A stretch of 64,000 bases of DNA from Mixophyes australis (lineage: Eukaryota; Chordata; Amphibia; Anura; Limnodynastidae). Shown in pieces: positions 44,761-53,690 of the stretch. Numbering within the stretch: position 1 is the stretch's first letter; each line of letters begins with the position of its first letter. The notes beneath the pieces were generated by a model that made no database searches, was not told where the DNA came from, and saw only the letters and a list, made by a program, of their open reading frames with translations. The DNA is taken from positions 84,182,757-84,246,756 of the forward strand of contig JAVHZZ010000010.1 of the NCBI GenBank assembly GCA_036250195.1, in the 5' to 3' direction. The position numbers were made by a program, and so were the translations under genes.

Positions 44761-47700
44761 GTACCCCCCCTTTTAAAGGTGGGCACAGAACGCCTGGAAC
44801 CGGGCTTGTCCGGATTTTTGGAATAAAACCTCTTCAAAAGGGCAGGAGCATTAAGATCTTCAGCTTTGATCCAAGAGCGCTCCTCAGGACCAAAGCCCTT
44901 CCAATGAACGAGGAAACGGAGGACTCCTCGCGAAATTTTTGCATCCAATACCTCAGTAATCTCGAAATCCTCCTCCTGATGAACTTGAACTGGCTGCGGA
45001 GCTGAGGGAGGAGTTGAGAAACGGTTGATGATGAGAGGTTTGAGTAAAGATACATGGAAGGCATTGGAAATCCGAAGATTCTTAGGAAGAAGAAGTTTAA
45101 CACATACTGGATTGATTACTTGAATGATCCTATATGGACCAATAAAACGAGGGGCAAATTTCATAGATGGGACCTTCAAACGAATATTTTTGGTAGATAA
45201 CCAGACACGATCTCCAATTTTTAGTGGTGGAATCGCCCGCCTCTTCTTATCTGCGAAAGACTTATATTTTTTAGATGTCTTCTTTAAACAGGTTTTGACC
45301 TGAGACCAGATGTTTTTGAAGGTCTGACAAGCAGTCTCCACAGCAGGAACTTGGGTGGGCGGGAGGGCAGGAAATTCCGGAAAAGACGGATGGTGACCGT
45401 AGACCACAAAGAATGGAGTTTTGGCTGATGACTCATGGTACATGTTGTTATGGGCGAATTCAGCCCAAGGAAGCAATTCTACCCAGTTGTCTTGATTGGC
45501 TGATGAGAACATCCTTATAAAAGTCTCAAGATCTTGATTGACTCGTTCAGTTTGTCCGTTAGATTGCGGATGGTAAGAAGATGAGAGTGCTAATCGTATG
45601 CCCAAGGTTTTACAAAGGGCTCGCCAGAATCTGGAAACGAATTGTACTCCTCTATCTGACACAATCTCAGACGGACATCCATGGATACGGAAGATTTCTT
45701 TAATGAAATGTTCAGCCAGAATAGACGAGGAAGGCAAACCAGACAGAGGGACGAAATGAGCCATCTTCGAAAATCTGTCTACCACCACCCAAATAGTATT
45801 ATGATTCTTACTAGGTGGTAAATCAGTAACGAAATCCATACTAATATGGGTCCAAGGTTTGGACGGAATGGGTAGTGGTCGTAGCAACCCTGCTGGAGTT
45901 CTGCGGGAGGATTTGAACTGGGAACATAACTCACAGGAAGCAATGAACTCTTTGACGTCTCTTCTCATTGAAGGCCACCAGTAACTTCGAGAGAGAATCT
46001 CAAAGGTCTTGTGTTCACCGGCGTGTCCAGAAAAACGAGAGGCATGGAACCACGAAAGGATTTTCCTCCTTAGAGTAGGAGGCACGAGGGTCTTCCCAAA
46101 TGGTAGCATTTTGGTGGATGAAGCAGCCAGTGAGATACATTTGGGGTCTAGAATAGTATGGTTGGAAACCTCTTCTACATCAGAGGACGTCACAAAAGAT
46201 CTAGATAAAGCGTCAGCTTTTTTGTTCTTAGCAGCTGGTTTGAAGGTTATAATTAATTCAAAACGGGAAAAGAAAAGAGACCATCTTGCTTGACGAGGGT
46301 TCAAGCATTGGGCAGACTGAAGATATGACAAGTTCTTATGATCCGTGAAGATCGTCACCGGATGGCGAGCTCCTTCCAATAAGTATCTCCATTCCTCTAA
46401 TGCAGCTTTGATAGCCAGCAACTCCTTGTCCCCGATAGTATAATTCTTCTCTGCGGGCAGAAGGCCCCGAGAATAGAAGGCACAAGGATGGAGTTTTTGC
46501 TGTTCCGAGCGTTGGAAGAGAATGGCTCCCAAGCCCACATTAGAGGCATCTACTTCTAGGAAGAAGGGGAGTGTCACATCAGGCTGTCGAAGAATGGGAG
46601 CCGAAGAGAAGGACTCTTTGAGAATTTGAAAGGCTTGGAGAGCCTCAGATGACCATTGCTTAGTATTAGCCCCTTTCCGAGTCAGGGCCACAATAGGAGA
46701 TGCAATGGCAGAAAAGTCTTGAATGAAGCGTCTATAGTAATTGGCAAAACCTAAAAAACGCTGGATAGCACGAAGAGTAGTTGGCTGGGGCCAATGTAGT
46801 ACAGCATTCACCTTGTCTGGATCCATCTTCAGGCCAACTCCGGAAACTATATACCCCAAGAATGGAATCTGGGGTAACTCGAATGAACATTTTTCTAATT
46901 TACAGAAGAATGAATTTTTCCGTAGCCTGGAGAGGACTTCTGCCACATGTTGGTGATGAGAAGGCAGGTCCTGTGAAAAGATCAATATGTCGTCCAGGTA
47001 GACAACGACACATACATATAATAAGTCCCGAAAGATCTCATTGATGAAGCCTTGGAAAACAGCGGGGGCATTACACAGCCCGAAAGGCATTACCAGATAT
47101 TCGTAATGCCCGTCTCTGGTGTTGAACGCTGTCTTCCATTCGTCACCGGAACGGATTCTAATTAAATTATAGGCACCACGAAGATCCAACTTAGTGAAGA
47201 TACGAGCTCCCTTGATGCGATTGAATAGCTCAGTGATCAGCGGAATGGGATACCGATTCTTGATAGTAATGGCATTGAGTCCACGAAAATCTATGCAAGG
47301 GCGTAGTGATCCATCCTTCTTTTTGACGAAGAAGAACCCAGCTCCAGCGGGAGAGGTGGAAGGTCGAATAAACCCACGCTGGAGATTCTCCTGTATGTAC
47401 TCAGATGTGGCTTGAGTTTCAGGCAACGAGAGTGGATAGACCCGACCCCTGGGAGGAGTCTTGCCAGGTAGAAGGTCGATCGGACAATCCCAAGAACGAT
47501 GAGGAGGAAGACGTTCAGACTGAGCTTTATCAAACACATCAGCAAATGAAGCATACTGAGGAGGGAGTCCTGGTGAGGAAGATGAGATGGAAGATTGCTG
47601 TACTTTGAGAGGAATAACTTGGGAAAGGCAACGATGGTAACATTCAGACCCCCAAGACGTAACTTGGGGAGTGCGCCAGTCAATCTGGGGAGAGTGACAC

Positions 47701-48056
47701 TGAAGCCATGGAAGGCCTAAGACAATCGGACTTGTCGTAACTGGAAGGATTAAAAACGATATTTCTTCATGGTGCAGAACACCAATCTGAAGTGTTACTG
47801 GAGACGTACTCTGGGTGATGAGACCGTTGATGAGACGTGATCCATCTATAGCCGTCACAGTAATGGGTGTTTTTAACGTAATCACTGGTAGAGACCATTG
47901 ATTCACTAATGATTTGGAAATGAAATTTCCTGCTGCTCCGGAATCAATCAATGCCTGTGACTCAAAGGCTTTGGTAGCAAAGGAAATCGTAACATCAAAA
48001 GCGCAGACTTTAGATTTCATAGAAGATGGAGAGGACTCCAGGGACCCTAACTTCAC
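44694..48056 (-). CDS. Chromovirus Pol: PR-RT-RNase H-IN-chromodomain
   Basis: The 1120-codon open part starts at a GTG that is not a real initiator; the frame is open upstream into the end of gag, and it is expected to be made by -1 frameshifting. Protease has LIDSGAAG at residues 36-43. RT has PCIDFRGLN near 253 and the active site YLDD at 354-357. RNase H has FTDHKNL near 570. Integrase has an HHCC zinc site at 671-712 and a D-D-E triad in MDFV, SDRG and QTERVN (E838), followed by GPYRI near 973. A chromodomain spans about 1031-1080 (FLVHWKGFGPEERSW), which in this group reads histone marks and guides insertion. The last 22 codons lie inside the 3' LTR. No disabling mutation was seen. Confidence 0.95.
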   Translation of the reverse strand: MKLGSLESSPSSMKSKVCAFDVTISFATKAFESQALIDSGAAGNFISKSLVNQWSLPVITLKTPITVTAIDGSRLINGLITQSTSPVTLQIGVLHHEEISFLILPVTTSPIVLGLPWLQCHSPQIDWRTPQVTSWGSECYHRCLSQVIPLKVQQSSISSSSPGLPPQYASFADVFDKAQSERLPPHRSWDCPIDLLPGKTPPRGRVYPLSLPETQATSEYIQENLQRGFIRPSTSPAGAGFFFVKKKDGSLRPCIDFRGLNAITIKNRYPIPLITELFNRIKGARIFTKLDLRGAYNLIRIRSGDEWKTAFNTRDGHYEYLVMPFGLCNAPAVFQGFINEIFRDLLYVCVVVYLDDILIFSQDLPSHHQHVAEVLSRLRKNSFFCKLEKCSFELPQIPFLGYIVSGVGLKMDPDKVNAVLHWPQPTTLRAIQRFLGFANYYRRFIQDFSAIASPIVALTRKGANTKQWSSEALQAFQILKESFSSAPILRQPDVTLPFFLEVDASNVGLGAILFQRSEQQKLHPCAFYSRGLLPAEKNYTIGDKELLAIKAALEEWRYLLEGARHPVTIFTDHKNLSYLQSAQCLNPRQARWSLFFSRFELIITFKPAAKNKKADALSRSFVTSSDVEEVSNHTILDPKCISLAASSTKMLPFGKTLVPPTLRRKILSWFHASRFSGHAGEHKTFEILSRSYWWPSMRRDVKEFIASCELCSQFKSSRRTPAGLLRPLPIPSKPWTHISMDFVTDLPPSKNHNTIWVVVDRFSKMAHFVPLSGLPSSSILAEHFIKEIFRIHGCPSEIVSDRGVQFVSRFWRALCKTLGIRLALSSSYHPQSNGQTERVNQDLETFIRMFSSANQDNWVELLPWAEFAHNNMYHESSAKTPFFVVYGHHPSFPEFPALPPTQVPAVETACQTFKNIWSQVKTCLKKTSKKYKSFADKKRRAIPPLKIGDRVWLSTKNIRLKVPSMKFAPRFIGPYRIIQVINPVCVKLLLPKNLRISNAFHVSLLKPLIINRFSTPPSAPQPVQVHQEEDFEITEVLDAKISRGVLRFLVHWKGFGPEERSWIKAEDLNAPALLKRFYSKNPDKPGSRRSVPTFKRGGTVTHRTVSASSRTFRNRGRPPS
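44764..44774 (-). promoter_or_regulatory. Polypurine tract
   Basis: AAAAGGGGGGG on the - strand, 3 nt before the 3' LTR. It primes plus-strand DNA synthesis in LTR elements. It lies inside the pol frame (encoding K-R-G-G). Confidence 0.85.
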
Positions 48057-48089
48057 CTCTCCAGAACTAGTTAGGGCCTGGCATTTCCC
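48027..48089 (-). promoter_or_regulatory. -1 ribosomal frameshift site (heptamer plus pseudoknot)
   Basis: The slippery heptamer G GGA AAT (48089-48083) is in phase with gag codons TCG GGA AAT. A 6-nt spacer follows (48082-48077). Stem 1 is CCCTAAC (48076-48070) with GTTAGGG (48051-48045). The loop element TGGAGAGG (48063-48056) pairs with CCTCTCCA (48034-48027), giving an H-type pseudoknot. The gag stop is at 48073-48071. A -1 slip enters the pol frame, which is open. The same heptamer type (GGGAAAC) is used by the sushi-derived PEG10 gene. Confidence 0.85.
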
Positions 48090-49003
48090 GATCTCTTAGG
48101 GCAAGAGCTGAGCATATGTGTGGAATCAGCACAATAGATACAGAGTCTATTCTTTACTCTTCGTTTCCTCTCCTCTGAAGATAATTTGGAACGTCCTATC
48201 TCCATGGGAATCACAGAGGGTGAAACTGGACGAAATTGAGGGGTTGAACGAAGAGGTGCTTTAGCAGAAGTTGTTTTCTCAGCTTCTCTTTCACGAAATC
48301 TCATATCAACACGATGGCAAAGAGAGATCAAATCTTCAAGTGACGAAGGGAGCTCCTGGGTAGTCAGTGCATCTTTAATTTTATCGGAGAGCCCCTGCCA
48401 GAAGGCGGCAACTAGGGCTTCAGTGTTCCACTGAAGTTCAGAGGCTAAGATCCTAAATTGAATGACGTACTGGCCTACTGTATGAGATCCTTGTCGCAAA
48501 CGGAGGATGCTGGAAGCAGCGGAGGTCACACGACCTGGTTCATCGAACACACTTCGGAATGTAGAAATGAATTTGGCACTATCTTGTAGTATTGGGTCGT
48601 TTCTTTCCCACAGAGGGGAGGCCCAAGCCAGGGCTTGTCCAGAAAACAAAGAGATAAGATAGGCCACTCTGGAACGATGGGTAGAAAAATTTTGAGGTTG
48701 GAGCTCAAAATGGACTGAACATTGGTTAAGGAAACCCCTACAAGTTTTGGGGTCTCCATCGTACTTTGACGGAGTAGGCAGGTGAAGCGTGGAAGCTGTA
48801 GACACCTGGGATGGCACTGGGGAAACGGAGGAAAGCACAGGAGCTTCAATAGTAGCTGTCACAGTCTGTCCAGATGTTCCTTGGGAGGTTAACGATTGAT
48901 AACACTGAAGTAACAGCTGTTGGCGGGCATCCTGTTGCTCCACACGGCTGACCAGATGCTGCAGCATCTCTTTGGCGGTAGGTTCCGTATCTGGGTCTGT
49001 CAT
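48071..49003 (-). CDS. Chromovirus Gag
   Basis: 310 codons from ATG 49003 to TAA 48073-48071. The start lies only 13 nt after the 5' LTR. A glutamine-rich N-terminal helix is followed by a capsid region (KYDGDPKTCRGFLNQC to about residue 210, including GQYVIQF and FWQGLSDKIKDAL). A single CCHC zinc knuckle sits near the C-terminus: C-X2-C-X4-H-X4-C in CIYCADSTHMLSSC. Gag forms the particle and binds element RNA. The layout matches the sushi/Mart family, from which mammalian RTL/PEG10 genes arose. No damage was seen. Confidence 0.93.
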   Translation of the reverse strand: MTDPDTEPTAKEMLQHLVSRVEQQDARQQLLLQCYQSLTSQGTSGQTVTATIEAPVLSSVSPVPSQVSTASTLHLPTPSKYDGDPKTCRGFLNQCSVHFELQPQNFSTHRSRVAYLISLFSGQALAWASPLWERNDPILQDSAKFISTFRSVFDEPGRVTSAASSILRLRQGSHTVGQYVIQFRILASELQWNTEALVAAFWQGLSDKIKDALTTQELPSSLEDLISLCHRVDMRFREREAEKTTSAKAPLRSTPQFRPVSPSVIPMEIGRSKLSSEERKRRVKNRLCIYCADSTHMLSSCPKRSGNARP

Positions 49004-49016
49004 GGCCTGATCTTAC
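49004..49016 (-). promoter_or_regulatory. Self-priming primer-binding site
   Basis: Right after the 5' LTR the - strand reads GTAAGATCAGGCC and then the gag ATG. AAGATCAGGCC is the exact reverse complement of GGCCTGATCTT, the predicted RNA 5' end (50862-50852). No tRNA-like TGG start is present. This fits the Tf1/sushi mode, in which the RNA's own 5' end primes reverse transcription. Confidence 0.82.
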
Positions 49017-51038
49017 TGTCACGGGCACTAGGAGTCTTTACCTAGGGATCACCAGGTGATAGGCTTACCAGAGCAATGTAGGTGGTAATAGGGTACTCTG
49101 GTAGCAGGGTGATCACGGAACAGGAAATAGCAGATGATGAGATGCTCAGGAAAGTCTATGACTAGCAGCACTGGTAATATGGAGGTAATAATACATGAGA
49201 AACTGTATGGACAAGGACACGTGAAGGTAGTCAGTGGTCTGCGATAGCAAGTTGTACCACTGCTATAGTGAGGAGGAATGTCCAACAGAAACGAGGAGGT
49301 GATGAGAGTCAGCGGTCTGCGGATAGCAAGTTGTACCGCTGTCTGTGTGAAGGAATGGAATCCAAGTGGAGGTATCCGGGGAGTCAGTGGTCTGCGATAG
49401 CAAGTTGTACCACTGCTATGTGAGAGGATACTGGAACGGGTGATACAGGAAACAGGGATCAGTGGTCTGCCGCTAGCAAGTTGTACCACTGAATATATAT
49501 GTGAGGAGGTGCACGGGGAGAGACTGCAACACAGGATAAACACGGCACCTTAAACACGATCCACAGTAATATGCACAATATATATATGAATAACTGAACA
49601 GCACTGCAAATATAGAAAGTCTCTTGAAGTAATCCGGCACAAGATAAAACAGTCACTGATGGCAATAGACTCAGCGGATAGTAAACTCCAGAGAAGAACC
49701 AACACAGTCCAGCAAGATATGCAATACACCAGCACAGTCAATGAGAAGTATGCATACCGTGGTTCAGAAGCAGGCAGTCAGACAGGAGTGCAGAGATACC
49801 TGAGCGGCAGGAGGCCGGCAGGATGAGAAGTCCCTGGATAGATGAAGCGGGGGTCAGTAGGTGCAGCGCACCGGTAAGTAGACCCACAGGGACACGAATC
49901 CACAGGAATCAGTAGAGCGTGGAACTGGACTCTTGGAGGACCCAGGAGACTGGTGATGGTCTAGCAGAGGGATAAATGATGAGACACGAATCCAATGCTG
50001 ACAGGCGGGTAGAGACCAGCGGAACACAGGAAGGCGTGGAGAGCGGATCAGCAGTAGATGGACGATTAGCGCTGACAGCAGCAGCAGCAGGACTCTGCGG
50101 ACACACGGAGGTAACCAATAGCAACCAGTAGGTGCAAATAGCGATGGAACACGGGAGAGCAGAGTAGACCTAGAACTGTTGATCACGGAGAGTAGCGGGT
50201 AGCAATAATAGCAGCAGTCTCGAGGAAGCACGGGAGAGATGAGATGAGCTGAAGACTGAAGTGCACAGAGGCAGCGGATAGGAATCAGCTAACAGTCACG
50301 ATGATGAAACACAGATGAGTTGCAGGCTGGAGACTGTAGTGCAGGGAGGCAGCGGATAGGAATCAGCTAACAGTCACGATGATGAAACACAGACGAGTTG
50401 CAGGTTGAAGACTGTAGTGCACGGAGGCAGCGGATAGGAATCAGCTCACAGTCACGATGATGAAACACAGACGAGTTGCAGGTTGAAGACTGTAGTGCAC
50501 GGAGGCAGCGGATGGGAATCAGCTAACAGTCTCGATGATGAACAGGTGAGTGGAAGTGGATAGAAGGCTGTAGTGCACGGAGGCAGCGGATAGGAAACAG
50601 CAAACAGTCACAATGATATATGGTAGAGTTGAAGTGGCTTTGAAGGCTGTAGTGCACGGAGGCAGCGGATAGGAATCAGCTAACAGTCACGATGATACAC
50701 AGGATGGTAGAAGTGGTATGGGAACCACAGAAGTAGAAGTGGTTTGGAAACCACAGAGGTAGAAGTGGTTTGGAAACCACAGGAATCAGCAGCACTGAAT
50801 ACACGAGGAAACACAGGAACACCTTCAGAGACTCATGGGGAATGAGACTCCAAGATCAGGCCACGTGGTGTTGACCACAGGTGCTTAATATAGGGAGTGT
50901 TGCCTGATCTGCCAATTGAGTTAAAGGGACATACACTGAAGGATTAGAAAGGGCTGCGCATGCGCAGACCCTCAGGATGGAGGACGGCCACGGTTCCTAA
51001 ATGTCCGGGAAGAAGCACTCACAGTCCGGTGAGTGACA
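49017..51038 (-). repeat. Chromovirus 5' LTR
   Basis: Identical in length and layout to the 3' LTR: TATATTAA on the - strand (+ 50885-50892), predicted start at 50862 (about 30 nt downstream), 78-bp array at about 50261-50708, hairpin units at about 49233-49495. Mismatches with the other LTR include c/t at 42765/49043, a/g at 43043/49321 and g/a at 44514/50792. Confidence 0.93.
50852..50892 (-). promoter_or_regulatory. Chromovirus core promoter and predicted RNA 5' end
   Basis: TATATTAA (50892-50885) lies 30 nt upstream of GGCCTGATCTT (50862-50852). The start site is inferred from its complementarity to the priming site, not from transcript data. Confidence 0.7.
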
Positions 51039-51056
51039 GGGGGATGTCCCTACACC

Positions 51057-51512
51057 TGTAACGATCTGCTTACAGCTTGCTGCTTGTATTGGCAGCTCCT
51101 GTCTCCTGGAGTTTTGGACTGTATTATTGTGTTTCATTTTATGTGTTAGCAGCAGTACCTCTGATAACCAGATGTGCTGCAATTGTGCCTGCTTTTGTGT
51201 TTTAGGAGTTAACCTTTCTGTTCACTCATTATCCCATGCACCTGGGTGTGTTCCATTTAAACCTGTCTCTCCCAGCAGTCATTGCTGGTTATTGTTGTCA
51301 TATCCTGATGGTATACTCTGTGGTCATTTCCTCCTGGATTCATGCTGCCTGGAATCTTTCCTCACCTCCCATTTACCTGCAACTGCTGTACATCTGGTAA
51401 TTTTTGCAATTTCATTATTCGATCACCTGTTCATACTCTCCAGCAATAAACATTGTTGTTTTTTCACCTTACCCATGGCTCCTTAGCTGTCTTTCTACAT
51501 TGATCTGTGACA
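51057..51512 (+). mobile_element. Solo LTR, second layer of nest
   Basis: 456 bp from TGTAACGATCTG to TGATCTGTGACA, with a perfect 5-bp duplication acacc (51052-51056 and 51513-51517). A poly(A) signal AATAAA at 51445-51450 gives the + orientation. No internal region. It lies within the older solo LTR. Confidence 0.9.
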
Positions 51513-51640
51513 ACACCCTCCTACATCTATGCCACGAGGATAATCCCAAAGAATAAAAACAGAGCATAGAAACTAGAGCACGTGCCCGGCTGCTAGATCA
51601 CACCAGGATGCGGCGTACCGCTGCGGCTCGTGACACTATT

Positions 51641-51960
51641 ATGGGATTATCCACCTTTTTTTGTGGTAGATGCTGGCCAGTCGTTCTGTCTCATGTCAAC
51701 AGGTATTTCCATCCAGATGTCCATCCTTTATAGTGTGGCATGAAATAAAAATAATTATTAGTTTATTTAATCTATTACACCTGTTCCATTGTTTTAACAA
51801 AATATGTCCCACTTAATATAACTTACACGAAAAAAAAAAATCAGAAATTACACACTGGTGTAGTGTTAAAGCAAAATGTTGTATAATTGAATAGCTTCTC
51901 TACGCCTGCCTATACTTTCAACAGAAGGTAAAACTCAAAGTGATATTTTTTTTAGAAAAT
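51641..51960. other. No recognisable feature
   Basis: AT-rich DNA outside the LTR nest; nothing supported. Confidence 0.5.
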
Positions 51961-53690
51961 CGGCACATTAAATTTTGAATTAAGTTGCGTGAAAAAATAT
52001 TGCTCACTGAAGAGGTTGGAAAGTTGAAAACTGATATTGCTAGGGTAAATGCAGCCCAGAATACAAGTCAAAGTCAATGTCAGAGTGCAAAAGAAGAAGC
52101 TGAAAAACTGAGGAAGGAAAAGGAAAATCTGCAGATAGAACTTGATGCCAAAGTCGCAGATATACATGAAAAAGTTAAGACTATATTCCAGGTTGAAAAT
52201 GGAAAGCTATACAAGAATCAGTAAGAGAATCAAAGGTTCAATATGAGTACTGAGTCCTTCTCAGTTCAGACAGCGCAGTCAGAAGGGCAAGCTTCTCAAA
52301 TGTTAAAAATTTTTCGTGCCCAAGCTGAAACAAAGATGTCAGCACTGGAAAGCCAACAAAGATCTATAGATGGAAATGAAATTTCAGCAGGAACAAGTCT
52401 CAAAAATTCTGGCAGAATTCTCCAAAGTTCAAAAAGACTTTCAGAATGTTGCTAAAGCTTTTCAAGACAATGTAAAGCAGGTTAACGAGGTTCTGTCTGA
52501 AAACATCAGCAGAATTCAAATTGTTAAGGATAACTGGGTGAGGTTTGACCATGACTTTGGGACACCTTTCACTTGGATTTCAGAAAAAGAAAAGTGACCT
52601 AGAATTATCCAATACTTTACCGGAGGTTCAAGTCACAAGAACTCTGGAAGCTAGTAATGTTCTTCAAAAGGTGCCGCAGACCGTGCAGGTTACCAACCAG
52701 TCTCTGTAGCAGTTGAAGGGGCCAAAATCTCAACCATATCAGGAAGATGAGTTCCTGTCCTCGTCTATTGCTTCGCTGAAAGTGGTGCAGAACAAGGATG
52801 TTGTAGAAAAAGAAGTGTTGAGTACACCCCGCCAGCCTCAAGTTTTGCTAAGGCGACCTCCAGTGGACTCTGGTAAGACTGTTTCAGGGGAAAAGGGTGC
52901 TGGGCGGTGGAATGAACTGAAATATACAGAGACTGTAGGCTCAGAACCTAAAGATTGACCAGTTATGCCAAGAAGGTTCCGGCCTCGTAAAAACTATGGT
53001 AGAAATGTGATTACTTGTTTTAAATGTGGTGGTTTAGGCCATATTGCGGTTAATTGTTTATGTGCCTATGAATTTGTGCAAAGTGATAATGCTTATGTAC
53101 ATCGCAGAGTGTCTTTGTTTGCCCAGCTAGTCTGTAATTCAGACAAACAGGCTGACAAATTAAGGTGTGAGATCTCGGTAAAAGGTAAATGGGTAAAGGC
53201 TCTGCTAGATTCTGGCAGTATGATTTCTCTTGTGAAAGCAGAGTCGGTGAGTCCCTTAAATCGTCCAGGGAAAGCTGTTGATGTAACCTGCATAGTCACT
53301 GTGGGTTTGGTTCCTGGTTTAAGGTTTGATGTAATATTAGAGGAGAGATTTTACCCACTTCTGGAAGCTATGGAAAACTCAGTTGGCTGCAAATGTGAGT
53401 AGCTCAAACCAGCATGGTAAAGTCACTGATACAGTAGTAGAGGAAGTGTTCCCCAATTCAGTAGTGTTCCCTTCCTCTAATGTGGTTTGTGAATCAAAAA
53501 TTTACAAGGGCAGCAGTAGAGCGCAGGGCGTTACACATCCTACTGAAGTAGGAAATATTGTTGAACCTTTTAACTGTATGCCTTTTGTTAAAATAAGGAA
53601 TTGTGTTTTCACCTTAGAGAAATTACAAGATCCCACCTTAAGAAGGTCAGAACGGACTTATCATAAGAGGTTTATGAAGCCGTAGAAAGC
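51961..53690 (+). pseudogene. Broken gag/protease region of another retroelement
   Basis: A coiled-coil stretch (51985-52224: KLKTDIARVN, EEAEKLRKEKENLQIELDAK) is followed, after several frame changes, by more helical sequence (52370-52597: KVQKDFQNVAKAFQDNVKQV). Next comes a CCHC zinc knuckle CFKCGGLGHIAVNC near 53017 and an aspartic-protease-like KALLDSGSMISLV near 53195-53235. A last open part ends RRSERTYHKRF near 53680. This order (coil, knuckle, protease) indicates gag-pro of a retroelement unlike the chromovirus. No RT was recognised downstream. The coil could have come from a host gene; that is not established. Confidence 0.65.

Larger units (their letters stand above)
42739..51038 (-). 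mobile_element. Full-length Ty3/gypsy chromovirus (sushi-like), young
   Basis: The two LTRs (42739-44760 and 49017-51038) are each exactly 2022 bp with TGTCAC...GTGACA ends and about 12 mismatches by eye (about 99.4% identity). A perfect 5-bp duplication GGGGG lies at 42734-42738 and 51039-51043. Between the LTRs on the - strand are gag, pol with a C-terminal chromodomain, a self-priming site and a polypurine tract. Both ORFs are open. It is the youngest insertion of the nest. Nothing in the sequence rules out recent activity. Confidence 0.95.
42097..51635 (-). mobile_element. Solo LTR (outermost layer of nest)
   Basis: The LTR sequence is 42097-42738 plus 51044-51056 plus 51518-51635, about 773 bp once the two later insertions are set aside. 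It starts TGTTATGCTGAC, ends GGCTCGTGACA, and is flanked by gtatt (42092-42096) and ctatt (51636-51640), four of five identical. The text on either side of the inner insertions reads on continuously. No internal coding region remains, so it is a solo LTR. Orientation is inferred from the TGTCACGAGCC start on the - strand. Confidence 0.6.

Noticed and set aside
48054..48056. GTG as the start of Pol
   Set aside because: Eukaryotic element; the frame is open upstream into gag and a frameshift site explains expression.
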